64,000 bases of DNA, from positions 1,985,001-2,049,000 of the forward strand of contig JAJTWR010000275.1 in the NCBI GenBank assembly GCA_021613335.1, given 5' to 3'. Under the pieces are notes generated by a model that was given only the letters and a program-made list of their open reading frames with translations, ran no database searches and had not been told where the DNA came from. Position 1 is the first letter of the stretch, and each line of letters begins with the position of its first letter. Below are positions 13,542 through 26,916 of this stretch, in pieces. The DNA is from Whitmania pigra (lineage: Eukaryota > Annelida > Clitellata > Hirudinida > Haemopidae). The position numbers and the translations under genes are program-made.

Positions 13542-15446
13542 ATGAACAATCTCACACAGACGGACAACTCAATGGCCGGGAATAGATCGTTGAACCTGGC
13601 CGTCTTTTACATCGTAGAACCTGTTCCTGACTGGAAGAAGGCCTACAAAGTCTGGGGATGGATTTGGTACTTCTACGTTTACGGATTCTCCATTCTGTTC
13701 TTCGTCATTTGCGGAATCTCATCTCTCGTGCTTTTCCACATCCTGTTGAGGTACAGGTGTCGACAGAAGTATGTTGGAATCCTCACCTTGGCTTGCGTAT
13801 GTTTTCTCGGATTATTCAACTCTTGCCACCTTCTCTTCGACCCTCGCTCTCAGTCAGTCGTGTCTCTACCTGTCCTTCATCATTTCCTCAGGTGTCTGAC
13901 CTCGCCTATGGTAGTCAGCATCTTCTTCTTGTACAGCAAATTCCTCGTGCGACTGACAAAATACGAACTCAACAGGTACGCAAGATTCCAAGAAGATCCT
14001 AAAAAATATCGTCGTCGATTCGCTTGCAACAAACTGACGATCGCTCAGATCTGTCTCTTGCTTGCATTCTACTCGTCTGTCCTTGCTCTGAACTGGCTAG
14101 ACATCTACAGCGAGACCAAGGAACATCGATATTGGCATGCCTGCACGAAAGGAGTTTTTATAACCTGGTGCCTTATAGCATCCTTCAGTATCTTCCACGA
14201 GAGTTGCGTTCTCGCTCATTACGCCGAGAAGTCGAGAAAAATCCTCTCCATCCTCCAAAGGAGGCGATCAAGATGCTCTGCGCAGTTTCTGCGGGCTCTT
14301 CAGACTCCACTGAGCAGCAATTCAGACCTGAGCTTTCTCAAGTACCACGACCAAGCCGAGGTTCTGGCCAACGGATCGACAAGTTTCGCGGAAAAGCGAA
14401 AGAAAATGCTTAAAAGGAACAGAAAGTTGAAAGCCTACCGAAACCTAACGTTCAAAGCCGCCGAGGAAAACTCGAGCGTAGAAGAACAAACGTCAGAAAG
14501 CGACAAAACCTTCTCGACCGACATAAGGATGGAAAAACCGAACGTAAAAAGGCGTTCAATGGAAGAATTGTCGCTAAACGAAGCGGAAAACACTTTCTGC
14601 TCGGACAGAGCAGGTCTACTGACGGTTTCATTGATAGACAAAAATGAATTCTCTCATCCACTACTGGCAAAATCAAAAGAGGAAATTTGGCTCCAAATGT
14701 CGACATTGAAAGTCAAGCAGATAAAGCGAAAAGGCCTGCGACTTGTGGATCAACTGCGGTCCATGAAGAGTAACTCGAGTGCTCAGCGCGGATCAAGAGC
14801 GACGAGGAACCAGAAAAACTATCTTCTGGAGGCACTCGATCATTCGTCGACTGAAAGCGACCGCCTGAGCGAACGACACTCGGAAAACGACGTAGATAAA
14901 TCGAATGGAATGAGGGATAATCTTGAAGAACGACCAGTTCAACAGCATCCTGATTTCATATCTCATAGCATTAGCGCTCTCGATGTTTCGTCGAGAAGAT
15001 CAAACGATTACGATGATGGATGCTTCGATAATTTCTCAGAAGGTTATTCTGCTGATGACGATGAAAGTCGAAAAACCTCGATCGGACAAAACGCCAAGAA
15101 ACACCAGGTAAGGGTATCGTCCCTACCGTGTTGTGCCAGTGGGGAGAAGCAATTCATTCGTCCCAAACTTCAGTGTTTAAGCAGCGACCATCTGCCCGGG
15201 CTGGACTTGCCGAATCGTCAAATGCCATCACTCTCTCCTCAATTTGCCCAACGCATCAGTCTCACAAATCTCCGGATGAGCAAGACCTACAAGAAAATAT
15301 CTTGGGGCTCCTACTTCGTCGCCATGATTGGTTTCTGTTCATCATTCGCGAACATTTACGGTCTATTCGGCGTGTTCGGAGTCTTTTCGAACGTTCCAGA
15401 AGCCGACGCCTGGCCATGGCTGGCTTTTCAGGCCATACTCAAGTAA
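13542..15446 (+). CDS. PRRT3/PRRT4-like multi-pass membrane protein
   Basis: A 634-codon ORF. The ATG at 13542 has an in-frame TGA just upstream (13536), although a splice into position 13540 is possible. Hydrophobic segments lie at about residues 40-69, 78-98, 111-134, 166-186 and 203-224. A long charged, Ser-rich loop (about 228-585) follows, then another hydrophobic block at about 588-616 and a final WPWLAFQAIL (625-633). The DW..A...W.W..YVYG entry into the first membrane segment and the closing WPWLA resemble vertebrate proline-rich transmembrane proteins 3 and 4, but the N-terminal proline-rich ectodomain is absent from this exon. The ORF stops right after CTCAA|GTAAAC, a good donor, so the last segment probably continues in an unseen exon. 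Molecular function of the family is poorly known. Base composition is much less AT-rich than the flanks, supporting real coding sequence. Confidence 0.7.
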   Translation: MNNLTQTDNSMAGNRSLNLAVFYIVEPVPDWKKAYKVWGWIWYFYVYGFSILFFVICGISSLVLFHILLRYRCRQKYVGILTLACVCFLGLFNSCHLLFDPRSQSVVSLPVLHHFLRCLTSPMVVSIFFLYSKFLVRLTKYELNRYARFQEDPKKYRRRFACNKLTIAQICLLLAFYSSVLALNWLDIYSETKEHRYWHACTKGVFITWCLIASFSIFHESCVLAHYAEKSRKILSILQRRRSRCSAQFLRALQTPLSSNSDLSFLKYHDQAEVLANGSTSFAEKRKKMLKRNRKLKAYRNLTFKAAEENSSVEEQTSESDKTFSTDIRMEKPNVKRRSMEELSLNEAENTFCSDRAGLLTVSLIDKNEFSHPLLAKSKEEIWLQMSTLKVKQIKRKGLRLVDQLRSMKSNSSAQRGSRATRNQKNYLLEALDHSSTESDRLSERHSENDVDKSNGMRDNLEERPVQQHPDFISHSISALDVSSRRSNDYDDGCFDNFSEGYSADDDESRKTSIGQNAKKHQVRVSSLPCCASGEKQFIRPKLQCLSSDHLPGLDLPNRQMPSLSPQFAQRISLTNLRMSKTYKKISWGSYFVAMIGFCSSFANIYGLFGVFGVFSNVPEADAWPWLAFQAILK

Positions 15447-17565
15447 ACAAATTAATTCCAGTTAAAAATTCATTCTAGAAATGTTTTGTAATGGTTTGTT
15501 TCGAATTTGACTCTTTAAAGGTTATGTAATATGATGAACCCATATCTGCGTTTAAAATTGATAGCAAGTAGTCTCAAATAGCCAAGGCGGTTTAATAAAA
15601 ATTCACAAATTTAAGAAATAGGCAACCAATCTCCTTTCATAAACTGAGAGTTTCATCAATGGACGTCAATCAAACATTTTTGTGCGCTCGGCGAAAATGT
15701 AAACAATGAGAACAATGAATGAGTTCAAAGCATTCGAAAACATACTTAAAAGTTGAACAAGAATGTTTGTGCAAAATTTATTCAAGTTTTGTTGATTCAG
15801 GACAACTTACTTGAGAATTGAAAACAAAAATCTTTCTCGTTTTAAAAGATGGCGACCAGCGCTGTGACGAAAATTTATATATTTTTCTTCTAGTTATTTT
15901 TCAGCACTTAAATTATGAAAATAAACATATTTTTATTTATATTTTATTTGGAGAATCAAGTGTAAACATGAATTCATGAAATGTTTGCTGGGTTGGAACT
16001 TGCAAGCCGTCAAAATAAACATAGTTGATGTTGGGTGCTTGTGTTCGAGTGTCGTGATGCGGATGTTCAAACTGATGGAAATGTAAGAGAATATCGTTTG
16101 AACCAATGAATAAAAGAGATAAATTTGATTAGCTTATTTATTTGATTAGCTAGAATGACGAATTCTGTAAAAGAATGATAATGATTTCTGTACTCCCATT
16201 AGCAATTCTGATAATTTTTTATCGCAGATCTGAGTTCACTTTCAATTCTTTTCGCAAGTACTTTTAATTTTTAATTTCGGTGATAATAAATAACAAAAAA
16301 GTGATTTGATAAAATTCTTTGCGCGTCTGAAGAGCCTTTGGTCTTAAAAAAATTTCCATTTGATGGATGCTCGACGGAAGCTAGCGTTTAATAAGTTTTC
16401 GCCAACTGTTTTAAAATATAACCTCATTTATTTCTCCATAAATTATTAATTATTAAGAAACCAAATTACCATGGTAATCTTTGCTAGTGCTGAAATAGTG
16501 GTTCTACTATACCAACAATAGATGGGGCAAATTATTGACAAACTTATTCACTGTGAACGAACAGAAGCAGACTTTGACTTTCCCTCCTTTTTTTTTAAAT
16601 TTCTTCCTGTCTCTCGATCCATGAAGAAGATTGTGTCGATGCATGGATTCTAATCTAGGTGAATGCCATGCTCCAATTCACCGGCTTGGAGATTTATTGC
16701 GATCAATATTTCGGAGAGGATTTGAAGCACAAGAGTAATGCTTAAAATTCATTCAATAAAAAGGATTTAGATAATCATTTAAATAATTAATGTTTAAAAA
16801 TGTGTATAATGGGTTACATTAAAGGAAATTTCTAGTTCTAAAAATGTAAATGAACTTTAAAATAATTTTTGTCACTCAAGGATGATATTGTTAATTAAAC
16901 ATTATTATTTAAAATTAAAAAAATAATTAAAACAGGTTAGAAATCGCCATGTTTGAAATTCATAAATCAAGCCACTCGATGTGGCACCAATTGACAGGAA
17001 AATGAAAGCCATCCTCACATGATGAATGGCAATCCCTCAGGACTCGTTAAGAGGTCACGAAAGGTCACGAAAAGGTCACCGCGAGAAGGCCAATGACCCA
17101 AAATCGTGAATATGAAATTAGGAAAGGAAAAATTATTCCTCTGGTCGATGATACCAACGTCGTTATCATCAGGTTCATTATCATCATCGAATCGTAGCCA
17201 TGAAGGAGGATGGCGTATTATGGACAATTTTCAAATAAATTATCGCTGATAATAATTATTTAATTATATATATTATTTATTTTTCGGTTTGAATTAATCG
17301 AAATTGATTTCACGAATTCAGCATTTCGTTTTGAATTATTTTTAAATAAATAGAATTAAAATAAGAAAATGCTTCGAAATGAAAGATCTTTTTTCCAATC
17401 CGCTTTTATTAATTTTTAAAAACTGTGCAGCACAAATCATCCGTAATTTATTTTTGGATTTTCTATTTTCTCGGAGACTTCCTATTTTGGGTGTCAATTA
17501 TTTCTAGAAATAAAAAAAATGATTAACATAGTTGAGCTTATTATAATTCATATTTTCAATATTAT
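15447..17565. other. Non-coding interval after the PRRT3/4-like ORF
   Basis: AT-rich with no supported gene. AAGATGGCG at 15847-15855 resembles a YY1-type promoter element. A short frame near 16650-16736 (CRCMDSNLGECHAP or, in another frame, VNAMLQFTGLEIYC) could be an exon but has no confirmed phase partner. A 70-codon minus ORF at 17227-17015 overlaps the AGGTCA repeat and is not supported. Confidence 0.4.
17052..17078 (+). promoter_or_regulatory. Three direct AGGTCA half-sites (DR4 + DR5)
   Basis: Perfect AGGTCA occurs at 17052-17057, 17062-17067 and 17073-17078, with spacers CGAA (4) and CGAAA (5). A TGACC lies at 17094. DR4 and DR5 arrangements are classical nuclear-receptor heterodimer sites (TR/LXR- and RAR-type). 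Three exact hexamers in 27 bp within AT-rich DNA is unlikely by chance. The target gene is unknown. Confidence 0.45.
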
Positions 17566-17568
17566 TAC

Positions 17569-17800
<232 letters not shown>

Positions 17801-17804
17801 TTTT

Positions 17805-20085
17805 TAGTATAACTTTGTAATTTCTCAACTTGTGCGATCCTACAGTTTCCGTTGGAGATAATCGTGGAATGTAAAAATTTCAACTTGAAAGGAATCCAGG
17901 CTTTGTGAGTCCCAAGAGAAATTTCTGTTATTTCTGTTTTAGGATCTGTTTATCAGTGTCCAGAGACTAACAAATACTTATTAAAGCTAGCAATTGAACA
18001 ACATTGTTTTCATCTTTCTATTTTGTTTGAAGTCTCTAGTTGTGTGGTTACGATGTTTGTAATTGTGATGTATTGTATTATATTATAAATCATGTTTTAA
18101 AATATTTATTATACTGTGATCATTGAAATATTTTCAATATTAATTAAGATAATAATTTTAAGTATTTATGACCAATTCGAAAATTGTATTTTCTGGAACA
18201 ATTCCTAATTCAATGTATATTATTTTTTTTTAATTTATTCATTTCAACAAAAATGTATCTGTTAATTTTGAAAACAGTTTTAAAACATTACTATACATTC
18301 TGGTTTATACTGCTTTAATTCAATAATAATAAAAAAAAATAAAAAGGTTTGTATTATTAACTAAATTAATTATTATTAATATTGCTTAGTTATTTGGACT
18401 TTTAATTTTACCAATGATCATTAATAAAAATCTTTAAAGCTAGTGAAACCAGCATGAAAATGAAATTATTCATCATTTAATTTTTATATTAAGATATCAA
18501 TGATATTATTTATAAATATAAAATTCTGCCAACATTTTGGCCAGTCAAAAGTCATCTTGGTACATAAATCTGGGTTTGTGTCGAGAATATCTTAAAAATA
18601 ATCTCACATTTCGAGGCATCTCCCGAGCCTTATGCCACGCGCCATCCGAAGCAGACGAATTTGCTCAATGTGTTTTCTTTTATTTCGATTTTATTGTTAT
18701 TCGAATAATATTATGGTCAATGTGATTTAAGTTAATGACGTTGTTATTTTTTAATTATGAAGTAGGATCAAATTAATAAAAAGAATTGATTATATAAAAA
18801 TATTTATTTTTATTAATAATATTTTAATTAATTATATTTTTTAATATATATTTTTAAGAAAAAGATTTAAAATTATTATTATAATTAACAAAAGAAATAA
18901 CGTAAAACTAAATTAGAAACGAAAATATTGATCAAAAAAATTCTTTTATTTGAGTTAGAGGGAACATATGTTCTTAAGTGTATATTTGACTTTGGATGGT
19001 GATGAAATGTTGCTCCTGGATGATAATGGTAAGAAATAAATTGTTTTTTGCTTTTGTCTTCCATTGCCGCCGGAAGGGGGAAATGCCACATTTTTTAATT
19101 ATTGTTTCTGATTTGTCTTCTGTGTTTGACTGATCATATTTAAATTTATTTCTATATTTCTGTGTGCACATTGAATGCATACAACTGAAATAAAATTATA
19201 TTTAAGAAAAATTTGTAATTTTACAAACTCTGCCGCAAACTATGGCCATTAATCGAGCACAACTGACTTGTACCGCTTACGACATTCCAGGTGAAGCAGG
19301 AGCTTCCGCAGAAGTAAGGAAATTAATAATTCCTCTTCTGAACATTGATTCAGAGGATTACCATACTCTTGTAAATTAGAAAGAACTCACGAACCTAAAC
19401 CTGTTGAAGGATGTCAGCGATGATGAAATTGAAAAAGTAATACAAATACCGCAAAAATATACTAGTTGAATGAATAAAAGAATTAGATGCTTTCCCGTGA
19501 CACTTTCCCAAAGTGTGGAAAAACAACAGAAAAAGCAGCATCAGTTTTTGGAGATGTGAGAAGAGACAAATATGTTTGAGCAAAACTTTTATTTACAAAG
19601 TATGTTTCACGTTCTTAATAAAAAAAAAAAAGATTGGACAACTCAGGAAAACTGACCCAGCATGAGTTATGCATTTTTGCGTAATTATATGCTTAAATAA
19701 TTTGCATACTGTGCAATTTATGTCAAATGATAGAGTCAAATTAATAAATTCATAATCTATTACTTTATAGTTATTAATAAATTAAATAACCTCTGGATTA
19801 AGAATATCTACAGCATTTTCCTAATTTATTTCAATATCGAATAATGACTGATTTTCGATGCCAAGGTGGCAAGTGAAGGCAAAATTATTTTTAACGAATT
19901 TCTATTTTATAATGTAATTTAGATGATAGAGCACCATATTTTTGCTATCCAAAATCAATCGAACAAAAAATAATTGCACTGACGATCTACTCTGGTGAAT
20001 ATTCAATAATAATAATAATAATAAAATAATAATAATTATAATTTCATATTTAAAATTAAATAATCACTTATAATTTTTTTTCTAA
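17805..20085. other. AT-rich interval with a possible decayed coding fragment
   Basis: Mostly featureless AT-rich DNA. From the ATG at 19244 a frame of 45 codons (AQLTCTAYDIPGEAG...LLNIDSEDYHTLVN) meets a TAG and then continues in the same frame with coding-like sequence (LKDVSDDEIEKVIQ) to about 19470. This looks like a pseudogene or an exon whose donor (GAA|GTAAGG near 19315) ends it earlier. The family is not recognised. The 18541-18725 frame (INLGLCREYLKNNLTF) is also only suggestive. Confidence 0.3.
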
Positions 20086-20092
20086 TTTCAAG

Positions 20093-20212
20093 ATGTCTGG
20101 ACGTGGCTCTCTGCCTCTCATTGACTTGGATCATCTTCAAGGCTTCAGAGAAAAAGTTCAACATCGCGAGAAGAAAAACGAAATCTTGAACTTTTCTGGA
20201 ACAATTAATATT
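20093..20212 (+). CDS. Possible small exon of unknown gene
   Basis: An ATG directly follows an acceptor-like tract (TTTTTTTTCTAATTTCAAG). The frame reads MSGRGSLPLIDLDHLQGF and then EKVQHREKKNEILNF, a hydrophilic coding-like stretch, before it runs into an (ATT)n/(ATC)n tract at 20213-20280. No donor is obvious. It could be the remains of a gene interrupted by microsatellite growth, or a chance frame. Confidence 0.25.
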
Positions 20213-20379
20213 ATTATTTTATTATTATTATCATTATTATTATTATTATCATCATCATCATCATCATCATTATTATTAATATTTTATCATCCTGCCAACA
20301 ATCCTCACCATATTCCTGTTTCCCCATCATATCTCGTGTTTCTGCTTCATACCTCGTTTAAAATAAAATAAAAAAAATA

Positions 20380-20651
20380 AATAAAAAAAATAGATGCCCA
20401 ATCGTAAAACATGTGGGTAGTATGGGTAGTACATCCTCTATATTAGTCTCTCATGCTTGACCATTTGCATAAAGACTTTCCCACGTGAACTTTCACTTCT
20501 TGTCAAATCCAAGTTAAGGTGGTGTTCATCCTATGTTTGGTTGAGTTTGTAATTCTGTATAATAAATGTATTTGTTACAAATATTAAGGAGCATTTAAAT
20601 CATCTTATCATAATCAAGTGATGAACCGAAAGAAATAATGTTTTTTTAATG

Positions 20652-20682
<31 letters not shown>

Positions 20683-23140
20683 CATGATCATGATGACAAT
20701 AAAAAGACGTATTTGTTTCAATTTTAAATTTTTGATTTCTGTTTAGGAATATTAATTTGAATATTATGTTTGCATAATTAAAAAGATCTTATTATTCGTA
20801 ATAAGTCGGTCACGTCATGCGATCCCTGGAATATTCTAAGAGCCATTAGATTATTAACGAAACATTTTTTTAATTTTTAGATTTTTTTAAACAATTACTT
20901 GAAAATTAATTTATGAAACATTATGTTTTTGTATTATTTGAAATACCTGAATATTTCAATGCAATACATTTTAAACATTGATTTAACTGATTTTAATGTA
21001 TATATGTTAATCAAATTTCTTAAAAATGTGTTTAATTCATATTTGGTCGTGTCATTGCTTTATTGAAAGGGCAACAATTAAGATAGAAAATGTTTTTCAA
21101 ACTTTGTTTGAAAAGATTGAAAATTATTTTTATGTTATTTAAATATTTATTCGTAAACTATTTTTGTAAACTTTCTAAAATTCCATATTCAATAAATTTA
21201 TTTAGTTATTGATTTTACAATAAAATGTTTTTAGACTTAATCAGACCCAGTGAATTATATATTATTATTTTCAGATGAGTTCACATCTCGTGAGATTGAA
21301 ATATTAAATTTCCTCTTCGAATGACTGAGTACAGATAAAAATTGTTGGCAAACAGTTTAAGTTAGTAACATATTTTTAAAATCTTAATCATGTCGCATGT
21401 CGCAGAATAAATAATTTAATAAATTAGAATAGAAGATTTTTTTGTAAAAGTTGATGATGAATGTAATGTTTTATTAACGTCCGTTGCATATCTAGATGAT
21501 TAGGACGGATTGATGATGAATGATGATGAATGCACCCGTTTATGTTAATGACAAAATGTCATCCAATCAGAATTCACCATAAAAGGTCAGTCCAGGCCTA
21601 CAAGATGATTAAACAGAAAGTTCTTAAATTAATAATCTTAAATCATCTCCGCTTAGAATTGAAGAAAAATATTTTCCTTCTTGAAAAAATAATCGAATAT
21701 CTAATGAAATGTACTTGCGAGCTATAAATCATCATTAATAGTGAATTTAAGAGAACTGTCTGGTTGTCTCAACCATAACAATTATAATATAATAAATAAT
21801 AAAATATAATTTTTATTATAATTAATATTAAAAAATTAACAGTATGGCTGGTGGCTCAGAATAGGTGAAACCTTATTCCTCATACCCCATCGCAAGAGAT
21901 GGCTTTCAGGCGAAAATAAAAAAACAATTATATGGACGAATCCATTTCGTTAAAAATATCCAACGTGACATCTTAAGACTTTCTGTGACGGTGACTTTGA
22001 GAAAAATGGTGTTTTATTTGTCAAACGAAGGAATTTCATGAAAGTACTAAAATCATTTAAGTCGACTGATTGAAATTCACATTAATGAGTGCATTCGATA
22101 AAAATAAAAGTCTTTAATTGTTGAGCAAGTTTATAACCCTTAAATAATTAGAAGGGACGTGCTCAATAACATATTCGAATTAAATAATTTTGTATTAGGT
22201 TTTATTCATTGGTTTTTCGAACAATTTCCTAGGATTGACTTTCATCGATCAAAATTTCTACGATCTGGCCAAAATATTGTTTAGACTTAGATTTGATTAA
22301 TCTTAATGTTGTCTAATGCAATCATCAATTACAATGCAATGATAATATTCTTTTATATGTATAGAGTATATATCATATATCACTGTAAATATCATTATCG
22401 TAAATATCATTAATAATAACACTACCTATATTAATAATATCATTATTACCAATATCAAAACCATCATTTTGGAATATCATTAAAGAACCGCTTATTTTAA
22501 ACGCTGTCGATATCCACAAATCAAATGGGTTTAATTTTGGCGGGCTGTCGCTTGAAACGACGGATGTTGAGTGCAAAAATTTCAAACAAATTTCTCATCG
22601 AGTATGAAACGGTCAAGTTTATTTTAATTATTGCTAACACTTCAAGTTGAACGTAACTGTATTGAATGTTATAGTGACTGTATTAGTAATTAGTACTTTT
22701 CGAATTTGGGATTTCATTATCCAAATGATTTAAAATAATAAATGAAAAGCATTGTAAAAGAAACGTGATATAATAATGCAATAATGCGTACAATTCTTGG
22801 CATCGATTAACAGATTAGCAGTGTTAATTTCAAAAAATTTTTATTTTGAATGAGTTCAGTTGGTTGAGATTTTGAATCCTGATTTGTACTTGTATTTGTA
22901 TTTGTATCTGCATCTGTATTTGTATAACCACCAACTGAAATCCAGCCACCCATAGCAGTTCAGCTTCTTATCAAATTTATAATTACTTAATCAGAATTTA
23001 TATTAATTAGATTGAGATAAGTTAAAAACAAATTAATTTGCTAAAGATAATTGGGCTCGAGAAGGACATTCTATTGTTATTTGACGGCTATTCGTTTTGC
23101 AAGCGACTTAAATAAAGTTTATTATTATCTATTTAACATT
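20380..23140. other. AT-rich interval upstream of the lectin cluster
   Basis: No supported gene. It contains a (GAT)n tract at 20655-20685, an inverted copy (21471-21507) of the LINE/SINE-tail motif seen at 2813-2850, and an imperfect TTTGTA hexamer repeat at 22884-22925. Confidence 0.45.
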
Positions 23141-23146
23141 TAAAAA

Positions 23147-24114
23147 ATGTTAGCATTGTTTTTTACCCTGGTTGCTTCATTGTCACTTCTTTTGGGACGC
23201 GGTGATTTGGTTTTTAATTCTTTTTCGTGACATGGACGTCAATTAATTGGACCAAAGTTCCTTAACTTTTAGCTAGAAGAAAATAAAAGTTGTCCCCCCA
23301 ACTTCTGCGAGGGTTTGACCCTCCCACCCCAACCCCTGTAAAAGGCTGAAATGACGTCCCTGGTAAATAATATTGTCCTCGTGTGGGAATGGTCTCTGTT
23401 ACCCAATATACCATATATAAATTAATTACTATGTACTGATGTTTCACAAAATAGATTTTAAAAAATGCCCGAAGGGCTACATTAACCTCAGGGAAGTGCA
23501 TGGCTGTTACAAGATATTCGCAGACAAAAGAGACTGGAAAAGTGCTGAAATAATTTGCCACATGCAGGACTTCCACGCCGTTTCAGTGAATAGTGAGAAG
23601 GAGGCAGTGTTCCTCATCCGTTTTATTCGATCAGCACTTTCCTTGACTGGTACGACAAGAATATTTATATTGTTTTGATTTTTATTAATTCAGGACAATT
23701 AATTAAAAGTATGAATTAAGTGAGTGTACACACGTTTAGGATATACATAAATTATAAAAAAATATATAAAAACATATGAATACACGAATTAAGATATATA
23801 TGTATGAAATGTATCAAACATGTCACTATATTAAAGGACCATGCTACGACGAACGATCCAGGAGTACAGAGTTTTGGACTGCTGGTGTGAGGCTAGCAGA
23901 ATCGAGAGACTTTAGCTGGCACGAAGAAAGTCAATTTGTGACAGGAATTAACAACAAAAGCTGGTTTCCAGGCGAGCCTAGGAACAAAGTTGGGAAAGAT
24001 TGTGTCTCACTAAAAGTACGCAACATTTTAGCTTATGGCCTTAAAAACGACGTCTGTAACGTGACAAAGTGTTTCATTTGCAAAGGTGATTATTTGGTGA
24101 GAAATGTCATTTAG
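23147..24114 (+). CDS. Secreted C-type lectin-like protein 1
   Basis: Three exons, 23147-23201, 23455-23649 and 23837-24114, both introns in phase 1, giving 175 aa. Exon 1 is a signal peptide (MLALFFTLVASLSLLLGR). Exon 2 starts the lectin fold with CPKG..........GCYKIF and W.SAEIIC. Exon 3 carries EFWTAGVR, the WFPGEP segment and the closing DCVSL...NDVCN....FIC cysteines. The usual EPN sugar-selecting triplet reads EPR and the WND motif reads KND, so the canonical Ca-dependent carbohydrate site is altered and the ligand is unpredictable. It is the first of three tandem, co-oriented paralogues with identical exon phases. C-type lectin-like domains often act in recognition of microbes or self, but nothing here shows which. 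Confidence 0.85.
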
Positions 24115-24606
24115 TGAATTGAAGTAAAACTGATCTGATTAGAATTTAATGAACGCCATTTAATGAACATCAATTAATGAACGTATTAATATAAAATTAA
24201 TTTGAACGAATAAAAATTACAATCGTCCACTTTAGACAGTAAATAAATAAATAAATAAATAAAAATAAAATAAATATCAGTGTTTCGAGTTTCTTAACAG
24301 TTTACGAATAAAAGACTTTATCTTATTGAACACCACGCCCGCGAGATTATAGGTTAAATAATTAATTATAATTTAATGAAACAAAACATAATTCAACGAT
24401 TATTGAGCATCTTTTAAGAATTATCAAAAGTTTATCTTTGATGCATTCTGAAACCGACATGAAACAACTACAAACAATTTTTATAATAAAAATCAATGTA
24501 TTAAGTTCAATGCCGTTTTTTTCAAGACTTCTAACAAAATTTATTTTTCCCAAACAAAATAATCCTATTATCAAAAAATAATGTAAACATGCTGTTTACA
24601 TGAGAG

Positions 24607-24889
<283 letters not shown>

Positions 24890-24964
24890 TGTGATTATGA
24901 GATGAAAATCATATTTATACACTGTATATATTCATGGTTGAACGATTCAGATAAGAATTAAGAT

Positions 24965-25919
24965 ATGTCCCCTTTGATGCTTGCGGTTGCTGTTACTCTG
25001 CTGTCTTTCGGAGAACAAATTAAAAGTGAATTTTGATTTTAGTTTTATTAAATAAATGAAAATATATAAGAAACAAGTTTTGATTCTGGTTGACCTCATT
25101 AATCGGTTATTCTGGGACCAACGTAAAATAAAAATTTATTAATGAGATAAAGTACTTCCTTAATTAATAAATTTTGCAAAGCTAAGAAATGATGCTAATG
25201 CGCAAAAATCAACGCTGACAAAGTTAAAGTATCTCAAATTTTCTGAATAATTATTCATTATATTATAACATATAAAACATGAAAACCTTATTTATTTGAT
25301 TATTCAACTTTATTAACAAGAAAACAAAGTCTGTCCTGTAAAGTTCAGTTACATTCTGGAAGCTAACCAATGCTATCTTCGTTTAAATGTAAAAAGTTTT
25401 TGGGCTAATTCTGCAGCCATTTGCCATAGGCTTGATTCAGGCCTTCCTATCTTGAATAGACCTAAGAGTGTAAAGCACGCCATGAGATTTGTTCGATTTA
25501 CGGAACTTGTGAAAGGTTATTTTTCTACGGAGTTTGAGTAATTAATTTTTTTTTATTAAATGTCATAAGTGAGCCTTACATATCATCAACTCTATCTAGT
25601 TAGATATCACGAACTTTAATGCATTCCAGGTCATTGCAAAGAGGGCACTTTGGGGAAAATGGAGTTTTGGACGGCAGGTAAAAGAAAAAACCGGCGGAGT
25701 CAATTTGGGTGGCTTAATTCGAGTGGTGTGTTTGCAGACGACCAACCTAAGCGTCCATACTGGATTCCTGGAGAACCTAACCATCAAAGAGTCGATAATT
25801 GCCTGGCGCTGCAAGTTACCGATTCGAAAAATTTTGGTCTTAAGTATGACAATTGTCGGAAGCGAAAGTGCTTTTTCTGTGCACATTCTCCAGTCTACGG
25901 AGTCAAAAAAATTAAGTAA
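24965..25919 (+). CDS. Secreted C-type lectin-like protein 2
   Basis: Three exons, 24965-25025, 25330-25515 and 25630-25919, phase 1 introns, 178 aa. Exon 1 encodes a signal peptide (MSPLMLAVAVTLLSFGEQ). Exon 2 gives CPVKFSYILEANQCYLRL and SFWANSAAICHRLDSG. Exon 3 gives EFWTAGKR, then WIPGEPN with the EPN triplet intact, then NCLALQ, KYDNC and CFFC. EPN is the mannose-type triplet in classical lectins, but the following WND is replaced by KYDN, so Ca-dependent binding is uncertain. The C-terminal tail is basic (VYGVKKIK). AATAAA lies 16 bp after the stop (25935-25940). Confidence 0.85.
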
Positions 25920-25934
25920 TTGAAACTCTAATTT

Positions 25935-25940
25935 AATAAA
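25935..25940 (+). terminator. Poly(A) signal of lectin gene 2
   Basis: AATAAA 16 bp downstream of the stop codon; a second AATAAA lies near 25972. Confidence 0.6.
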
Positions 25941-26916
25941 GAACTTCAGTTTAATCATGTGGTTGGAGTGAAATAAAGCACATTTCTAAGTCGTTTTCGA
26001 GCATTAAATAATGTTTAGAAGTGTCTACTTCCTTACACTGATACAAAAAATGACAAAAAAGGCCAATTTATCAAAATATTCAATTTTTGCAAATAGCATT
26101 TTTCATAGTCAATCCCTTTTCATCGCAAGGGAGATTTTAAGCGATTTGTCAACCGTCCAATAGTGACTATTATTCACTTTTTTAGACTAACCACTTCAAT
26201 AACAGTTAATTTGTGGGAGAGAGCGTCAGACATTCACAGAGATGTGTACACTTGAGTAAGAATTTTGTTTACAATTTCAAATCACGCTTGATCTAAATAT
26301 ATCTAAAACATTCATTTCTCTCTGTCTCAAGATAAGGTTATCCACGAGCATAAATCAATAAATCAACTTCTATTTCCGACACTTGTTAATTGTCTTTTCA
26401 ATAATAACAATTTGTCAACGCCTGATAGTACATGCAATTTAGTGCATAAACATCAAGTCGGGAAAGACAAAAATATTAGATGAGGCAGGCACATTTAGAA
26501 GGATGACCAGAATAGGAAAGTCCAGCAGATCGATAGAATGATCCAATCAGCTTATAAAACTGAACATCTTTCTGTAGAAGAACAATCACTAACGATTGGT
26601 ACAAAATTATTCCCTCTCTGACTATTTTTGGTTAATTCTGGCTTACTTTTTGAATATTTTTTTGAAAATTTTTTTTTGGCCAGCATCATCTTATAATCGC
26701 CAACTGAATTCCTTATCGTTGATAATTAGCGTCAAAAAAAAAATTAAAATAAATTATCGGCACATGCATTGATCAAAAACATTTATGACTGATAAGATAA
26801 AATTATTTTAACATTTTTTATTCTGATATCTTTCTTTAAGCCACAAATCATCAGCTTGGTGAGTCCGTTTATACAAATAAGACCTGCTTTCGACCTTTGA
26901 TGAGGTCGTTTCAAAA

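Noticed and set aside
17015..17227. 70-codon minus ORF over the AGGTCA repeats
   Set aside because: No splice partners or recognisable domain; likely chance in a GC-richer patch.
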